From NCBI GenBank assembly GCA_032355985.1, contig JAUKVZ010000028.1, positions 1-20,038 of the forward strand: a stretch of DNA of 20,038 nucleotides, given 5' to 3'. Shown here piece by piece: positions 7,259 to 15,065 of this stretch (positions are counted from its first letter, which is position 1; each line of letters begins with the position of its first letter). Source of the DNA: Sarcodiotheca gaudichaudii. Lineage: Eukaryota > Rhodophyta > Florideophyceae > Gigartinales > Solieriaceae. Made by a program: the position numbers and the translations under genes. The notes beneath the pieces are model-generated. The model was not told where the DNA came from. It was given only the letters and a program-made list of their open reading frames with translations, and did not search any database.

Positions 7259-7826
7259 CCTGTTGCCGCCAAATTCTTCTCCGCTCGAACATCGCCTGGC
7301 GGAAATTATGGCCAGCGCTACCCACCTGGACCTGGGCATTCGCCTGGTATGGGACGCACAGAAAGCGCCAATGGATTTCATTCCCTTCCTGGCCTGGGCG
7401 GAAAGCGTCGACCTGTGGGACGACAAGTGGGCAGAAGAAGACAAGCGCAATGTCACTGACAAAAGCGTGGATATTCACCGCCACAAGGGCACGCCTTATG
7501 CGATCCGCGAGGCGTTGCGCGCTGCGGGATATGGCGAAGTTGAAATCTTCGAAGGACTGGACGCGAAGTTCTATGACGGGCGCATCACTTATGGCGGCAC
7601 GCATTTCTATTCGTTCTATGAACATTGGGCATGGTTCACAGTTGTGCTGACTGAGCCTGTGACGATTACCCAGGCACATCAAATTATTCGCATCATCAAC
7701 CTGTCCAAACGTGAGGCCATGCACCTGCACGAGCTTCGATATGACGAAGCCCTCAACCTCTACGACGGCGCAATTCTCTATGACGGCTCTTATACACACG
7801 GGGTAATCAATGACCAATTTATCTGA
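7251..7826 (+). CDS. I: Tail/baseplate protein GpI
   Basis: A 191-residue phage tail protein I (P2 GpI 176 residues), a baseplate wedge protein that links the plate to fibres. The ATG at 7251 follows GAGGTG at 7241-7246 and gives the family N-terminus (MADLLPPNSSPLEHRLAEIM); the frame is open further upstream but without a better start. Family-like stretches are PFLAWAESVDLWDDKW near residue 45, HRHKGTPYAIREALRAAGYG near 80, and a C-terminal LYDGAILYDGSYTHG. It overlaps J by 8 and H by 17 bases. Confidence 0.94.
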   Translation: MADLLPPNSSPLEHRLAEIMASATHLDLGIRLVWDAQKAPMDFIPFLAWAESVDLWDDKWAEEDKRNVTDKSVDIHRHKGTPYAIREALRAAGYGEVEIFEGLDAKFYDGRITYGGTHFYSFYEHWAWFTVVLTEPVTITQAHQIIRIINLSKREAMHLHELRYDEALNLYDGAILYDGSYTHGVINDQFI

Positions 7827-8967
7827 AGAAAGCACATTCCCCCCCGGCATCATCCAAATAGAGACGACCGACCAAGTGATCGGGGGTCCAGACGGCAAAG
7901 CCAATGAACAGGCCAAACAGCTTGCAAACCGCACTGCCTTTCTGAAGGCAGAGGTAGAGACGCGCGCACCCATTGCAGACCCGGCCTTTACCGGCACACC
8001 AACCGCGCCCACACCCGCCCCCGGCACGAACACGCCACAGCTGGCAACTTCCGAGTTTGTGCAGGCAGCTATTGCTGCCCTGTCTGCCACTATCCTGAAT
8101 GCGCCCCCGGCCACCCTCGATACGTTGAACGAACTCGCCCAGGCGCTAGGCGATGATCCAAATTTTGCGGCAACGACAGCCAATCAACTGGGGTTAAAGG
8201 CACCACTCGCCTCACCCGCTCTAACTGGTTTACCAACCGCACCCACGCGACCGGCAAACACAAATGACACAAGCCTGGCAAACACGGCTTTTGTCACCGC
8301 TGCCATTTCAGCGGCTGCGGCTGCATTTTCCATGACGCCAGCTGAAATTCTGGCAGCACTACTCACCGTCGACGGTGCCGGCAGCAACCTGGATGCAGAT
8401 AAACTAGATGGATTGCAAAGCACTCAGTTTTCCCGGGTTGACGCGCAATCAAGCCACACGTCGAAACTTCTGTGTCTCGGAGACCTGAATACCGAAGGGG
8501 TCTCAGGCGGCAATGCGGGCGCGCTGGAAGTTAGGTCGCTGGGCTCTGGGGGAACCGCTGGAGCGGCACGTACTTTGTATCACAGGCCGTCCGCTTTCTC
8601 CGCGCACTTAGGGCTCGACACTGACAATCAATTCAAGGTCGGTGGCGGTTCAATGGGCGCGGTTGCCCACACGATTTGGCATCAGGGCCTGGTTACAAAC
8701 CTCCTGGCAGCAAATGGCTATGTGTCGCTCCCCAACCAGATGCTCATACAGTGGGGTCGAAAAACGGGGGGCGCCGCCGACGCTTCTATCACCTTCCCCA
8801 TAGCCTTCAACGCTGTTCTATCGGTCGTGGGTTCACCCAATGACGGTGGCAATTCAGCCTGGGCTTATGACGGGCTGAGCGTCACCGGATTTACAGGTCA
8901 CGTTGACAGGTTGGGGGACCTCACCAACCTGGGCAGTGAATGGACCTGGATAGCCATAGGGTATTGA
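7810..8967 (+). CDS. H: Tail fibre protein (GpH-like) with gp53-like C-terminal domain
   Basis: A 385-residue tail fibre, the probable receptor-binding protein. The N-terminus attaches to the baseplate. Two copies of a fibre repeat (residues about 53-90 and 130-167), each with the pattern P.FTG.PTAPT......L.T..FV..AI, form the shaft. The segment DADKLDGLQSTQFSR resembles the DG..A..F. collar motif. The C-terminal domain (from GYVSLPNQMLIQWGR to the terminal WIAIGY) resembles the gp53-like knob, where the SFPIAF-like motif (TFPIAFNAVLSVV) is typical. It is shorter than P2 GpH (669 residues). The start lies within the end of I, with GGGG seven bases upstream. Confidence 0.9.
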   Translation: MTNLSEESTFPPGIIQIETTDQVIGGPDGKANEQAKQLANRTAFLKAEVETRAPIADPAFTGTPTAPTPAPGTNTPQLATSEFVQAAIAALSATILNAPPATLDTLNELAQALGDDPNFAATTANQLGLKAPLASPALTGLPTAPTRPANTNDTSLANTAFVTAAISAAAAAFSMTPAEILAALLTVDGAGSNLDADKLDGLQSTQFSRVDAQSSHTSKLLCLGDLNTEGVSGGNAGALEVRSLGSGGTAGAARTLYHRPSAFSAHLGLDTDNQFKVGGGSMGAVAHTIWHQGLVTNLLAANGYVSLPNQMLIQWGRKTGGAADASITFPIAFNAVLSVVGSPNDGGNSAWAYDGLSVTGFTGHVDRLGDLTNLGSEWTWIAIGY

Positions 8968-8969
8968 AC

Positions 8970-9707
8970 ATGACGAAATTCTATAGCGCCACTACTGGCG
9001 GCTTTTACGACAAGCAGGTCCACAGGCATGTAATTGTTGTGCCAGACCCCGAGGCGGTTTGCCCGAAGGTGCAAGTGCCTGACATGGATGCTTTGCCCCC
9101 TGATGACGACCTCGACGCAAGCTGGGAACGGCCAATGATCGAGATCGACGACCCAAATTGGATACCGGAACAAATCGAAGTGTCGAACCCCAATACTCTG
9201 GTGCCAGACGATGCGGTTGAAATCAGCGATGACCTTCATGCCCACCTTCTCGCGCAGGAAAGCGACCATGGAAAAATCATTCGCGCGGGCGAAGGCGGCC
9301 TGCCGGTTGCGGTAGATCCAGAACCGGAACCTCTGGGCGTAAGCATAGCAAACGCATTGAAGAACGTTGACAGTGCTGCCGAAGCCGCGCGCGGTGTGTT
9401 CATCACGCCAGGCGCTGGTCAGACCATGACCTACCAGGCGAAAGAAGCAGAAGCCGACGCGATCCTGCAGGACGCGAACCCAGACCCGGCATTCTATCCC
9501 ATGCTCGCCGCCTGCATTGGTATTGACGGCGGCACGCTGGAAGCCGTGGCCGAAACCATCCGTGCAAAACGGGACGCCTGGCTTGTAATTGGGGCAGAGA
9601 TTGAAAAGCGTCGGCTGACCGCAAAAGCAGCCATCAAAGACGCCACTACCCATGAAGACATTCAAACCATTCTCGACGGGCTTACCTGGCCCGAACCTGA
9701 AGCCTGA
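8970..9707 (+). CDS. Probable tail fibre assembly chaperone (position of P2 G)
   Basis: A 245-residue protein starting at ATG 8970, two bases after H, with AGGG at 8958-8961. The N-terminus FYSATTGGFYD and, after an insertion, the stretch VEISDDLHAHLLAQESDHGK resemble tail-fibre-assembly proteins, which chaperone fibre folding. Residues about 20-80 form an acidic, Asp/Pro-rich insertion (VPDPEAVCP, VPDMDALPPDDDLD, IDDPNWIPEQIE). The C-terminal half (from about 140) resembles DUF4376-like domains found in fibre-associated proteins: Ala-rich helices, then AKRDAWLVIGAEIEKRRLTA and a terminal TWPEPEA. It is longer than P2 GpG (175 residues). Function is inferred from position and the N-terminal motif. 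Confidence 0.7.
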   Translation: MTKFYSATTGGFYDKQVHRHVIVVPDPEAVCPKVQVPDMDALPPDDDLDASWERPMIEIDDPNWIPEQIEVSNPNTLVPDDAVEISDDLHAHLLAQESDHGKIIRAGEGGLPVAVDPEPEPLGVSIANALKNVDSAAEAARGVFITPGAGQTMTYQAKEAEADAILQDANPDPAFYPMLAACIGIDGGTLEAVAETIRAKRDAWLVIGAEIEKRRLTAKAAIKDATTHEDIQTILDGLTWPEPEA

Positions 9708-9736
9708 CGACCCTTTCTCTAAAAGGAGACAACCCA

Positions 9737-10915
9737 ATGCCCGCAGATTATCACCACGGCGTCCGCGTCACAGAAATCATTGGTGGTGTGCGCCCTATTC
9801 GCACCATCAACACAGCTATCATTGGCTTGGTGGTGACCGGTCCCACAGCCGACGCAGCGTTTTTCCCGGCAAATGAACCTGTCCTGGTGACCAATATTTA
9901 TACCGCCATCAGCAAGGCGGGCGACACGGGCACACTGCCCTTCACGCTCGATGCCATCAAAGACCAATGCAACCCTGTCATGGTGATAGTCCGCGTGGAA
10001 GAAGGCGCGGACGATGCCGAAACAACCGCTAACCTGATTGGTTCTGTAGCGGTTGACGGCACGCGAACAGGCATTCAGGCGCTCACCGTCGCCAAGGCCA
10101 AAACAAACGTCGTGCCGCGCATCTTGGCCGTGCCAGGCCTGGACGCTCAGGCCGTCGCCACGGAGCTGATTTCCGTCGCTCAAAAGCTACGGGCCTTTGC
10201 CTATATTTCCGCCTTTGGTGCAACAAACAAAACCGAGGCTGTCACGTATCGGGGCAATTTTGGTGCGCGCGAGGCCATGGTGATCTGGCCGGATTTCAAA
10301 AAGTTCAACACGGTAACAAAGGTTGAAGATGCAGCTTTTGCAACGGCGCGTGCCGTTGGTCTGCGTGCCAAGATTGACAATGACATTGGCTGGCACAAGA
10401 CACTTTCCAATGTCGCCGTCAATGGCGTCACCGGGATTTCCAGGCAGGTCGACTGGGATCTGCAAAACCCGGCAACCGATGCAGGGCACCTTAACGAAAA
10501 TGAAGTGACAACGCTCATTCGTGAAAATGGTTTTCGTTTCTGGGGATCGCGCACCTGTTCGGAAGACCCGGTCTTTGCGTTTGAGAATTACACACGCACG
10601 GCGCAGGTGTTGGCCGACACGATGGCCGAGGCGCACATGTATGTGGTGGACGGTGTTATGTCGCCCGCAAACGTGCGCGACGTGATTGAAGGGGTAAACG
10701 CCAAGCTGCGCAATATGACAACCCTTGGCTACCTGGCAGGGGGCGAATGCTGGTTTGATGAAGAGCCGAACACACCAGAAGTCCTGTCCAGTGGCAAATT
10801 GTGGATCGACTACGACTACACGCCGGTGCCACCCATTGAGAACCTGCAATTTCGCCAACGCACAACGACGCGCTATTTGCTGGACTTCGCCGCCGCCATT
10901 GCAGAGGCCGCTTGA
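9737..10915 (+). CDS. FI: Contractile tail sheath protein FI
   Basis: A 392-residue homologue of the P2 tail sheath protein FI (396 residues), which forms the contractile outer tube. The start YHHGVRVTEIIGGVRPIRTI, then NTAIIGLVVTGPTADA and PVLVTNIYTA, is typical. The core motif DLQNPATDAGHLNENEVTTL, followed by NGFRFWGSRTCSEDPVFAFE, and the C-terminal FRQRTTTRYLLDFA are hallmarks. AAGGAG at 9723-9728 is an ideal ribosome site for ATG 9737. The sheath slides against tube protein FII, encoded next. Confidence 0.97.
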   Translation: MPADYHHGVRVTEIIGGVRPIRTINTAIIGLVVTGPTADAAFFPANEPVLVTNIYTAISKAGDTGTLPFTLDAIKDQCNPVMVIVRVEEGADDAETTANLIGSVAVDGTRTGIQALTVAKAKTNVVPRILAVPGLDAQAVATELISVAQKLRAFAYISAFGATNKTEAVTYRGNFGAREAMVIWPDFKKFNTVTKVEDAAFATARAVGLRAKIDNDIGWHKTLSNVAVNGVTGISRQVDWDLQNPATDAGHLNENEVTTLIRENGFRFWGSRTCSEDPVFAFENYTRTAQVLADTMAEAHMYVVDGVMSPANVRDVIEGVNAKLRNMTTLGYLAGGECWFDEEPNTPEVLSSGKLWIDYDYTPVPPIENLQFRQRTTTRYLLDFAAAIAEAA

Positions 10916-10968
10916 TCAAAGCGGCTTCTCGCCCTTCCCTTTTCGCTGACCATATTTAGGAGAGAGAC

Positions 10969-11478
10969 ATGCTCCCCGCGACCCTCAAACGCTACAACAT
11001 TCACGCAGACGGCGGTTCCTTTCTAGGCGTTGCTGAAGAAGTCACCCTGCCCACTATCGAACGTAAGGTTGAAGATTATCGCGGTGCAGGCATGCCCGGC
11101 GACGTTGAGATCGACCAGGGCTGGAACAAGATGATGCTCGGCATAAAGCTGCGGGAATATACGCCGCATATGCTGCGCCAGCTCGGCAAGATTGACATTG
11201 AAGGCACTGGCCTTCGCTTTGTCGGTGCCTATCGGGCAGACACGCCAGGCGCCAAAGCGCAGGGCGTTGAAGTGGTCGCCCGTGGTCGCCTGAAGAAGCT
11301 CGACTTTGGCAGCGCCAAAGAAGGCGACACCACGGAGCTGGAGACAGAATTTCCGCTGACTTATTTCAAATATGTGCTCGATGGCGAAACCCTGATCGAG
11401 CTGGATTTTGTCAACGGTATTGAAGTGATCGCCGGGACTGATCTTGCCGCCGATATCAGGACAATTCTTGGCCTCTGA
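10969..11478 (+). CDS. FII: Tail tube protein FII
   Basis: A 169-residue homologue of P2 tail tube protein FII (172 residues), the inner tube that delivers DNA. Typical stretches are MLPATLKRYNIHADGGSFLG, VTLPTIERKVEDYRGAGMPG, DVEIDQGWNKMMLGIKL, and the C-terminal FPLTYFKYVLDGETLIELDF with NGIEVIAGTD. AGGAGAG at 10958-10964 precedes ATG 10969. The strong ribosome sites of FI and FII fit their high copy number in the tail. Confidence 0.97.
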   Translation: MLPATLKRYNIHADGGSFLGVAEEVTLPTIERKVEDYRGAGMPGDVEIDQGWNKMMLGIKLREYTPHMLRQLGKIDIEGTGLRFVGAYRADTPGAKAQGVEVVARGRLKKLDFGSAKEGDTTELETEFPLTYFKYVLDGETLIELDFVNGIEVIAGTDLAADIRTILGL

Positions 11479-11519
11479 TTTTTGAGGCCATTTCATAGCG
11501 CTGGACACGGAGAGAAAAC

Positions 11520-11798
11520 ATGACAGCCAAAGCAAAAACGAAAAAGGTGCCGCTGGCGGAACCATTCAAAGTGGGTGAAGTGGAAGTGAAAGAACTCACC
11601 CTTCGCCGCCCGACACCCGGCGACTTGCGCGGGGTCTCAGTTGCCCAACTTGGCAACCTGGACGCCGACACGTTTTACGAATTTCTGCCTCGCATCGTGT
11701 CCCCTGTTCTTACAGAAGATCAGATTGTCGAGAACATGGACGTGGTCGACGTGCTGACCTGCATGAAGGAAGTGGACGGTTTTTTCGCGGGAAAGTAA
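11520..11798 (+). CDS. E: Tail assembly chaperone GpE
   Basis: A 92-residue GpE-type tail assembly protein (P2 GpE 91 residues), thought to chaperone the tape measure protein with its frameshift partner E'. The stretch GEVEVKELTLRRPTPGDLRG followed by AQLGNLDADTFYEFLPRIVS is characteristic. GGAGAG precedes the ATG. The last codons run through a T-run at 11780-11785, which forms the known family slippage site; the normal stop is TAA 11796-11798. Confidence 0.92.
   Translation: MTAKAKTKKVPLAEPFKVGEVEVKELTLRRPTPGDLRGVSVAQLGNLDADTFYEFLPRIVSPVLTEDQIVENMDVVDVLTCMKEVDGFFAGK
11780..11786 (+). promoter_or_regulatory. -1 ribosomal frameshift (slippery) site in E
   Basis: The heptamer T TTT TTC lies exactly in the zero-frame register X XXY YYZ of gene E, six codons before its stop. 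P2 uses a T-run heptamer at the same place to make E+E' by -1 slippage. The -1 frame is then open to 11959. Confidence 0.85.
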
Positions 11799-11959
11799 TT
11801 CCCGGCGACATTATGGAGGCCTGGGGGTTCATCAATCTTGTCTTTGGCGGAGGATGGCCCCCCAACCTTTTGGACGACATGGGGCTGGATGAATTTTGTC
11901 GCTGGCTAGAAATCGCCAAAGCTCGAAATGACGAACAGAAAGCAGCGCGGGGAAAATAA
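11780..11959 (+). CDS. E': E' frame, translated by -1 frameshift from E
   Basis: The frame one base behind E is open from the slippery site to TAA 11957-11959. It encodes a GpE'-family segment: after ATG 11813, the pattern EAWGFINLVFGGGWPP, then LLDDMGLDEFCRWLEIAK and a basic end (ARNDEQKAARGK). This matches the P2 E' domain, in which a hydrophobic helix with a Trp/Pro pair precedes a D-M-L-E-E-type helix with W. As in P2 and in the lambda G/GT pair, it should be made only as a minor fusion product that contacts the tape measure T. Separate translation from ATG 11813 is possible but has no clear ribosome site. Confidence 0.85.
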   Translation, partial: FFRGKVIPGDIMEAWGFINLVFGGGWPPNLLDDMGLDEFCRWLEIAKARNDEQKAARGK

Positions 11960-11961
11960 AA

Positions 11962-12123
11962 TTAGGAGGCCGCCTTGTCGCCAGTCGGACGGCGAAGCTC
12001 TTCGACAAAGCCTTTGACCAGCGCGTAGAGGCCCACAACAGCGAAGAAACCTGCGGCCAGGGCGGCAAGTAAAAGAGCGAACCCCACGGTTCCTATGAGC
12101 AAAGCGGTCAACATGGACCCCAT
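11962..12123 (-). CDS. Small membrane protein, antisense to the tail operon
   Basis: An ORF of 53 residues (50 from the second ATG at 12114) on the minus strand. It fills nearly the whole 188-base gap between E' and T and ends two bases from the E' stop. It is dominated by a hydrophobic stretch (LTALLIGTVGFALLLAALAA continuing GFFAVVGLYALV) and ends in a charged tail (KGFVEELRRPTGDK), so it is a one- or two-helix membrane protein. A perfect TATAAT on the minus strand (12127-12122) lies just upstream, with no good -35. A transcript from it would begin near 12115, making ATG 12114 almost leaderless. I do not recognise the family. P2 also carries opposite-strand accessory genes inside its late region (fun/Z), so a moron is plausible; chance is possible. 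Confidence 0.5.
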   Translation of the reverse strand: MGSMLTALLIGTVGFALLLAALAAGFFAVVGLYALVKGFVEELRRPTGDKAAS

Positions 12124-12147
12124 TATAGCGATGAAAGTGGCCAGAAT

Positions 12148-14619
12148 ATGAAAGATCTGAAATTGAAGATCATCGCAGAGGGTTTTGACAAAGCCTCCAA
12201 GCCCTTTCGCAACATCGTCAAGACATCTGGATCCCTGCAACAATCGCTGGGCAAGACGGCAAAAGACTTAAAAGCCCTCAACGCCACGCAAAAACGCATG
12301 ACAGGCTTTGGAAAGCTGAAACGGGCGTCGAAAAGCACCTCGATCGAGCTGGGCAAAGCCCAAAAGGAAGCCCAGCAGCTGGCCCAGGCGTTCCGCAAGG
12401 CCGACAATCCAACCCGCAAAATGGCCCAGGCCCAGAAGAAGGCCGCCCTCGAGGTCAAAAAACTAAAACAACAACAGATTGCCCAACGCCAGGAGCTGCA
12501 ATCCTCCCGGTCTGTGCTGGCCAGTGCGGGTGTGAACGTGCGCAAGCTGGGCACAGAGCAAAACAAAGTCGCCAGAAAGATTGCCGATACGAACAGGCGG
12601 CTTGACCAACAAGGCCGGGCGCTGAGACGTGCGACAGCCTTGCAAAACCGCATGACGCAGGCCTCAGCCCGCTACCGGCGTACACTTCAAACACAGTCCA
12701 ATGTGAGTTTCGTCGGCGCTGCCGGCACGGCAGGTGGCGGTCTGGCACTGCGCGGTATCAGCCACACACTGACCCCTGGCCTTGGGTTTGACGAACAAAT
12801 GAGCGCGGTCGGTGGTATTGCGCGCCTGGATAAAACCTCGGAAGGCTTTGCAGCCTTGCGCGCGCAGGCATTGGAGCTTGGGGCCACAACGCATTTTGCA
12901 GCCAGTGAAGCAGCTGGCGGCATGGAGTTTCTGGCGATGGCCGGGTTTGATGCGTCAGAAATCATGTCAACCATGCCCGGCATGTTGGACCTGGCGAAAG
13001 CCGGACGCACGGAGCTTGCCGAAACCGCCGACATTGCGTCCAACATCCTCACAACCTTTGACATGGACCCAGCGCGCATGGGCGAAGTGGGTGACACATT
13101 GGTGGCGACTTTCACCCGCTCCAATGTGGATCTGCGCAAGCTCGGCGAAACCATGAAATATGTTGGCCCGATAGCCAATGAAGCAGGTGCTGGACTGCAG
13201 GAAGCTGCCGCCATGGCTGGGTTGCTTGGCAATGCTGGCATTCAGGCAAGCGACAGTGGCACGGCCATGCGTTCAATCTACACGCGCCTGGCGGCGCCCC
13301 CATCTGAAGCGGCAAAAGCGCTGGACCGGCTGAATATTTCAACCACGGACGCAGCGGGCAATCTGCGCGAGGTGCCATCAATCCTCGCAGAAGTTGCCGC
13401 CAAAACGGAGAACCTTGGCAGTGCGGAGCGGCTGGGCTTCTTTACCGACATTGCAGGCCTGCGTGCCGGTGGAGCCTTTGCGAAACTGGTGGGCGAAGGT
13501 GGCGCCGGTGCCATCACCCAATTCATTGAAGTGCTGAACCTGGCAGAAGGCGAAGCCCATGCGTTGGCTCTTGCCATGGGGGACAATGCGGCGGGTGATC
13601 TGAAGGGCCTGACAAGCGCCTGGGAAGGGTTGAACATTGCCATAAGCGACACACAGACAAGCCCCTTGCGCGCGCTGGTTCAAGGCGTCACGGCCATTGT
13701 ACGTGGGGCCACAGCCTGGGTGCGGGAGAACCCACGACTTGCCAGCGGCATATTCACTGTGGTGACAGGTCTGGCAGCGCTTTGGGCAGTTGTCGGCGGC
13801 CTGGCGCTCGCCGTTGCCGGGATTATTGGTCCCTTTGCCATGGTGAGCTTTGCGCTAACCGCTGTGGGGCTGAAAGGCCTTGCCCTGGTGCCTGTCATTT
13901 CAAAGATCGGAGCCGCTCTGGCGCTTGTCGGCAAAATGTTTCTGTTCAACCCCATCGGCCTGGCAATCACCGCCATTGCTCTCGCCGCTTTCCTGATCTG
14001 GAAATACTGGGAGCCACTGGGCGGGAGCTTCACCGCTGTGCTGGGCACCATTTCGGCAGCCATCCTGAATTGGTCTTTTCTGGGCCTTTTCTATCGCGCG
14101 TTTGCGGACGTGCTTTCCTGGTTTGGTGTCGACCTTCCCGCCACCTTCACCGGTTTTGGCGAGGCCATTGTCATGGGATTGATTGACGGCATTACCGGCA
14201 CTTGGGGGTGGCTCACAGAGACGGTCAGCGGCATAGGCGACTTGATAAGCGGCACTTTCAAATCTGTGATGGGCATTCAAAGCCCTAGCCGCGTGTTCGC
14301 TGAAATGGGCGGCTATGTGGCTGAAGGGCTGGCGCAAGGTATCCAGGGCGGCCGGGCACAGGCTGTGAACGCAGTGTCGAACCTTGGGCGCGCATTACCT
14401 CGAGTAATCGCGACCGGCACTGTGGGGGCAAGCCTCGCCACGGTGCCAGCCTATGCAGGCCAAAGCGCACAAGCCGTGGCCGGTGGTGACAGGATTGAAA
14501 TTCATATTCATGCCGCTCCGGGCATGGACGAACACGCCCTTGCTGCCCAGGTGCGCCAGCAACTGGAAGCCCGCGACCGCGAAATGGCAGCCCGCAGACG
14601 TTCAACCCTTCACGATTAG
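12148..14619 (+). CDS. T: Tail tape measure protein GpT
   Basis: An 823-residue tape measure protein (P2 GpT 815 residues), which sets tail length and is ejected through the tube. Residues 1-180 are a charged coiled coil (KKAALEVKKLKQQQIAQRQE and similar). From about 215 to 470 the conserved tape measure core appears, with LGATTHFAASEAAGGMEFLA, MPGMLDLAKAGRTELAETAD and AGLLGNAGIQASDSGTAMRS. Residues about 525-620 hold several hydrophobic segments (AALWAVVGGLALAVAGIIG; NPIGLAITAIALAAFLIWKY). The C-terminal motif MGIQSPSRVFAEMGGYVAEG is typical. No good Shine-Dalgarno precedes ATG 12148; a 6-codon ORF at 12131-12151 overlaps the start and might couple translation. Confidence 0.96.
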   Translation: MKDLKLKIIAEGFDKASKPFRNIVKTSGSLQQSLGKTAKDLKALNATQKRMTGFGKLKRASKSTSIELGKAQKEAQQLAQAFRKADNPTRKMAQAQKKAALEVKKLKQQQIAQRQELQSSRSVLASAGVNVRKLGTEQNKVARKIADTNRRLDQQGRALRRATALQNRMTQASARYRRTLQTQSNVSFVGAAGTAGGGLALRGISHTLTPGLGFDEQMSAVGGIARLDKTSEGFAALRAQALELGATTHFAASEAAGGMEFLAMAGFDASEIMSTMPGMLDLAKAGRTELAETADIASNILTTFDMDPARMGEVGDTLVATFTRSNVDLRKLGETMKYVGPIANEAGAGLQEAAAMAGLLGNAGIQASDSGTAMRSIYTRLAAPPSEAAKALDRLNISTTDAAGNLREVPSILAEVAAKTENLGSAERLGFFTDIAGLRAGGAFAKLVGEGGAGAITQFIEVLNLAEGEAHALALAMGDNAAGDLKGLTSAWEGLNIAISDTQTSPLRALVQGVTAIVRGATAWVRENPRLASGIFTVVTGLAALWAVVGGLALAVAGIIGPFAMVSFALTAVGLKGLALVPVISKIGAALALVGKMFLFNPIGLAITAIALAAFLIWKYWEPLGGSFTAVLGTISAAILNWSFLGLFYRAFADVLSWFGVDLPATFTGFGEAIVMGLIDGITGTWGWLTETVSGIGDLISGTFKSVMGIQSPSRVFAEMGGYVAEGLAQGIQGGRAQAVNAVSNLGRALPRVIATGTVGASLATVPAYAGQSAQAVAGGDRIEIHIHAAPGMDEHALAAQVRQQLEARDREMAARRRSTLHD

Positions 14620-14630
14620 GAACCGTCGCC

Positions 14631-15065
14631 ATGATGATGAGCCTTGGCCTGTTTGTCTTTTCAATCCCCACCGCCGCCTATCAGCAATTGCAACGATCCA
14701 GTGCGGCGGAATGGTCAGAGAACAAGCGCATAGGCAGACGTGCGGCCTCTCAGTTTCTGGGCCCAGGGGCGGACACGATTTCGCTCAATGGCACGCTCTA
14801 TCCAGAATTTACAGGCGGCCCGGTGAACCTGGAACGGCTGCGCACGATGATGAACGGCGGCAAGGCCTATACGCTGATGGATGGCACCGGCAACATGATG
14901 GGCTATTGGACCATTCGGAACGTCAACCAGACCGCGAGCGTTTTCCTGCGCGAAGGTGTGGCCCGCAAGATTGAATTCAATCTGTCATTGCATCATGAGC
15001 CCGACGACACCGTCGATCTGGCGGACCTTGACGCTAACGATTTACGCCTCGCGGGCACGCCATGA
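14631..15065 (+). CDS. U: Tail protein GpU
   Basis: A 144-residue P2 GpU homologue (159 residues), a tail terminator or completion protein. The start LGLFVFSIPTAAYQQLQRSS and the following W....R.G..PA.QFLG-like stretch (IGRRAASQFLGPGADTISLN with TLYPEF) are typical, as is LMDGTGNMMGYWTIRNVNQT. AGGAA at the end of T serves ATG 14631 (MMMS; ATG 14634 or 14637 are alternatives). It overlaps D by 4 bases. Confidence 0.95.
   Translation: MMMSLGLFVFSIPTAAYQQLQRSSAAEWSENKRIGRRAASQFLGPGADTISLNGTLYPEFTGGPVNLERLRTMMNGGKAYTLMDGTGNMMGYWTIRNVNQTASVFLREGVARKIEFNLSLHHEPDDTVDLADLDANDLRLAGTP

Noticed and set aside
7233-8183. A 316-codon open frame on the minus strand opposite I and H
   Set aside because: It lies fully antisense to two clear P2-family genes, has no ribosome site or recognisable domain, and reflects codon bias of GC-rich DNA.
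12123-12653. A 176-codon minus-strand frame opposite the start of T
   Set aside because: The composition (Ser/Cys/Phe-rich) is typical of a reversed coiled-coil reading; only the separate frame ending at 11962 uses intergenic space.
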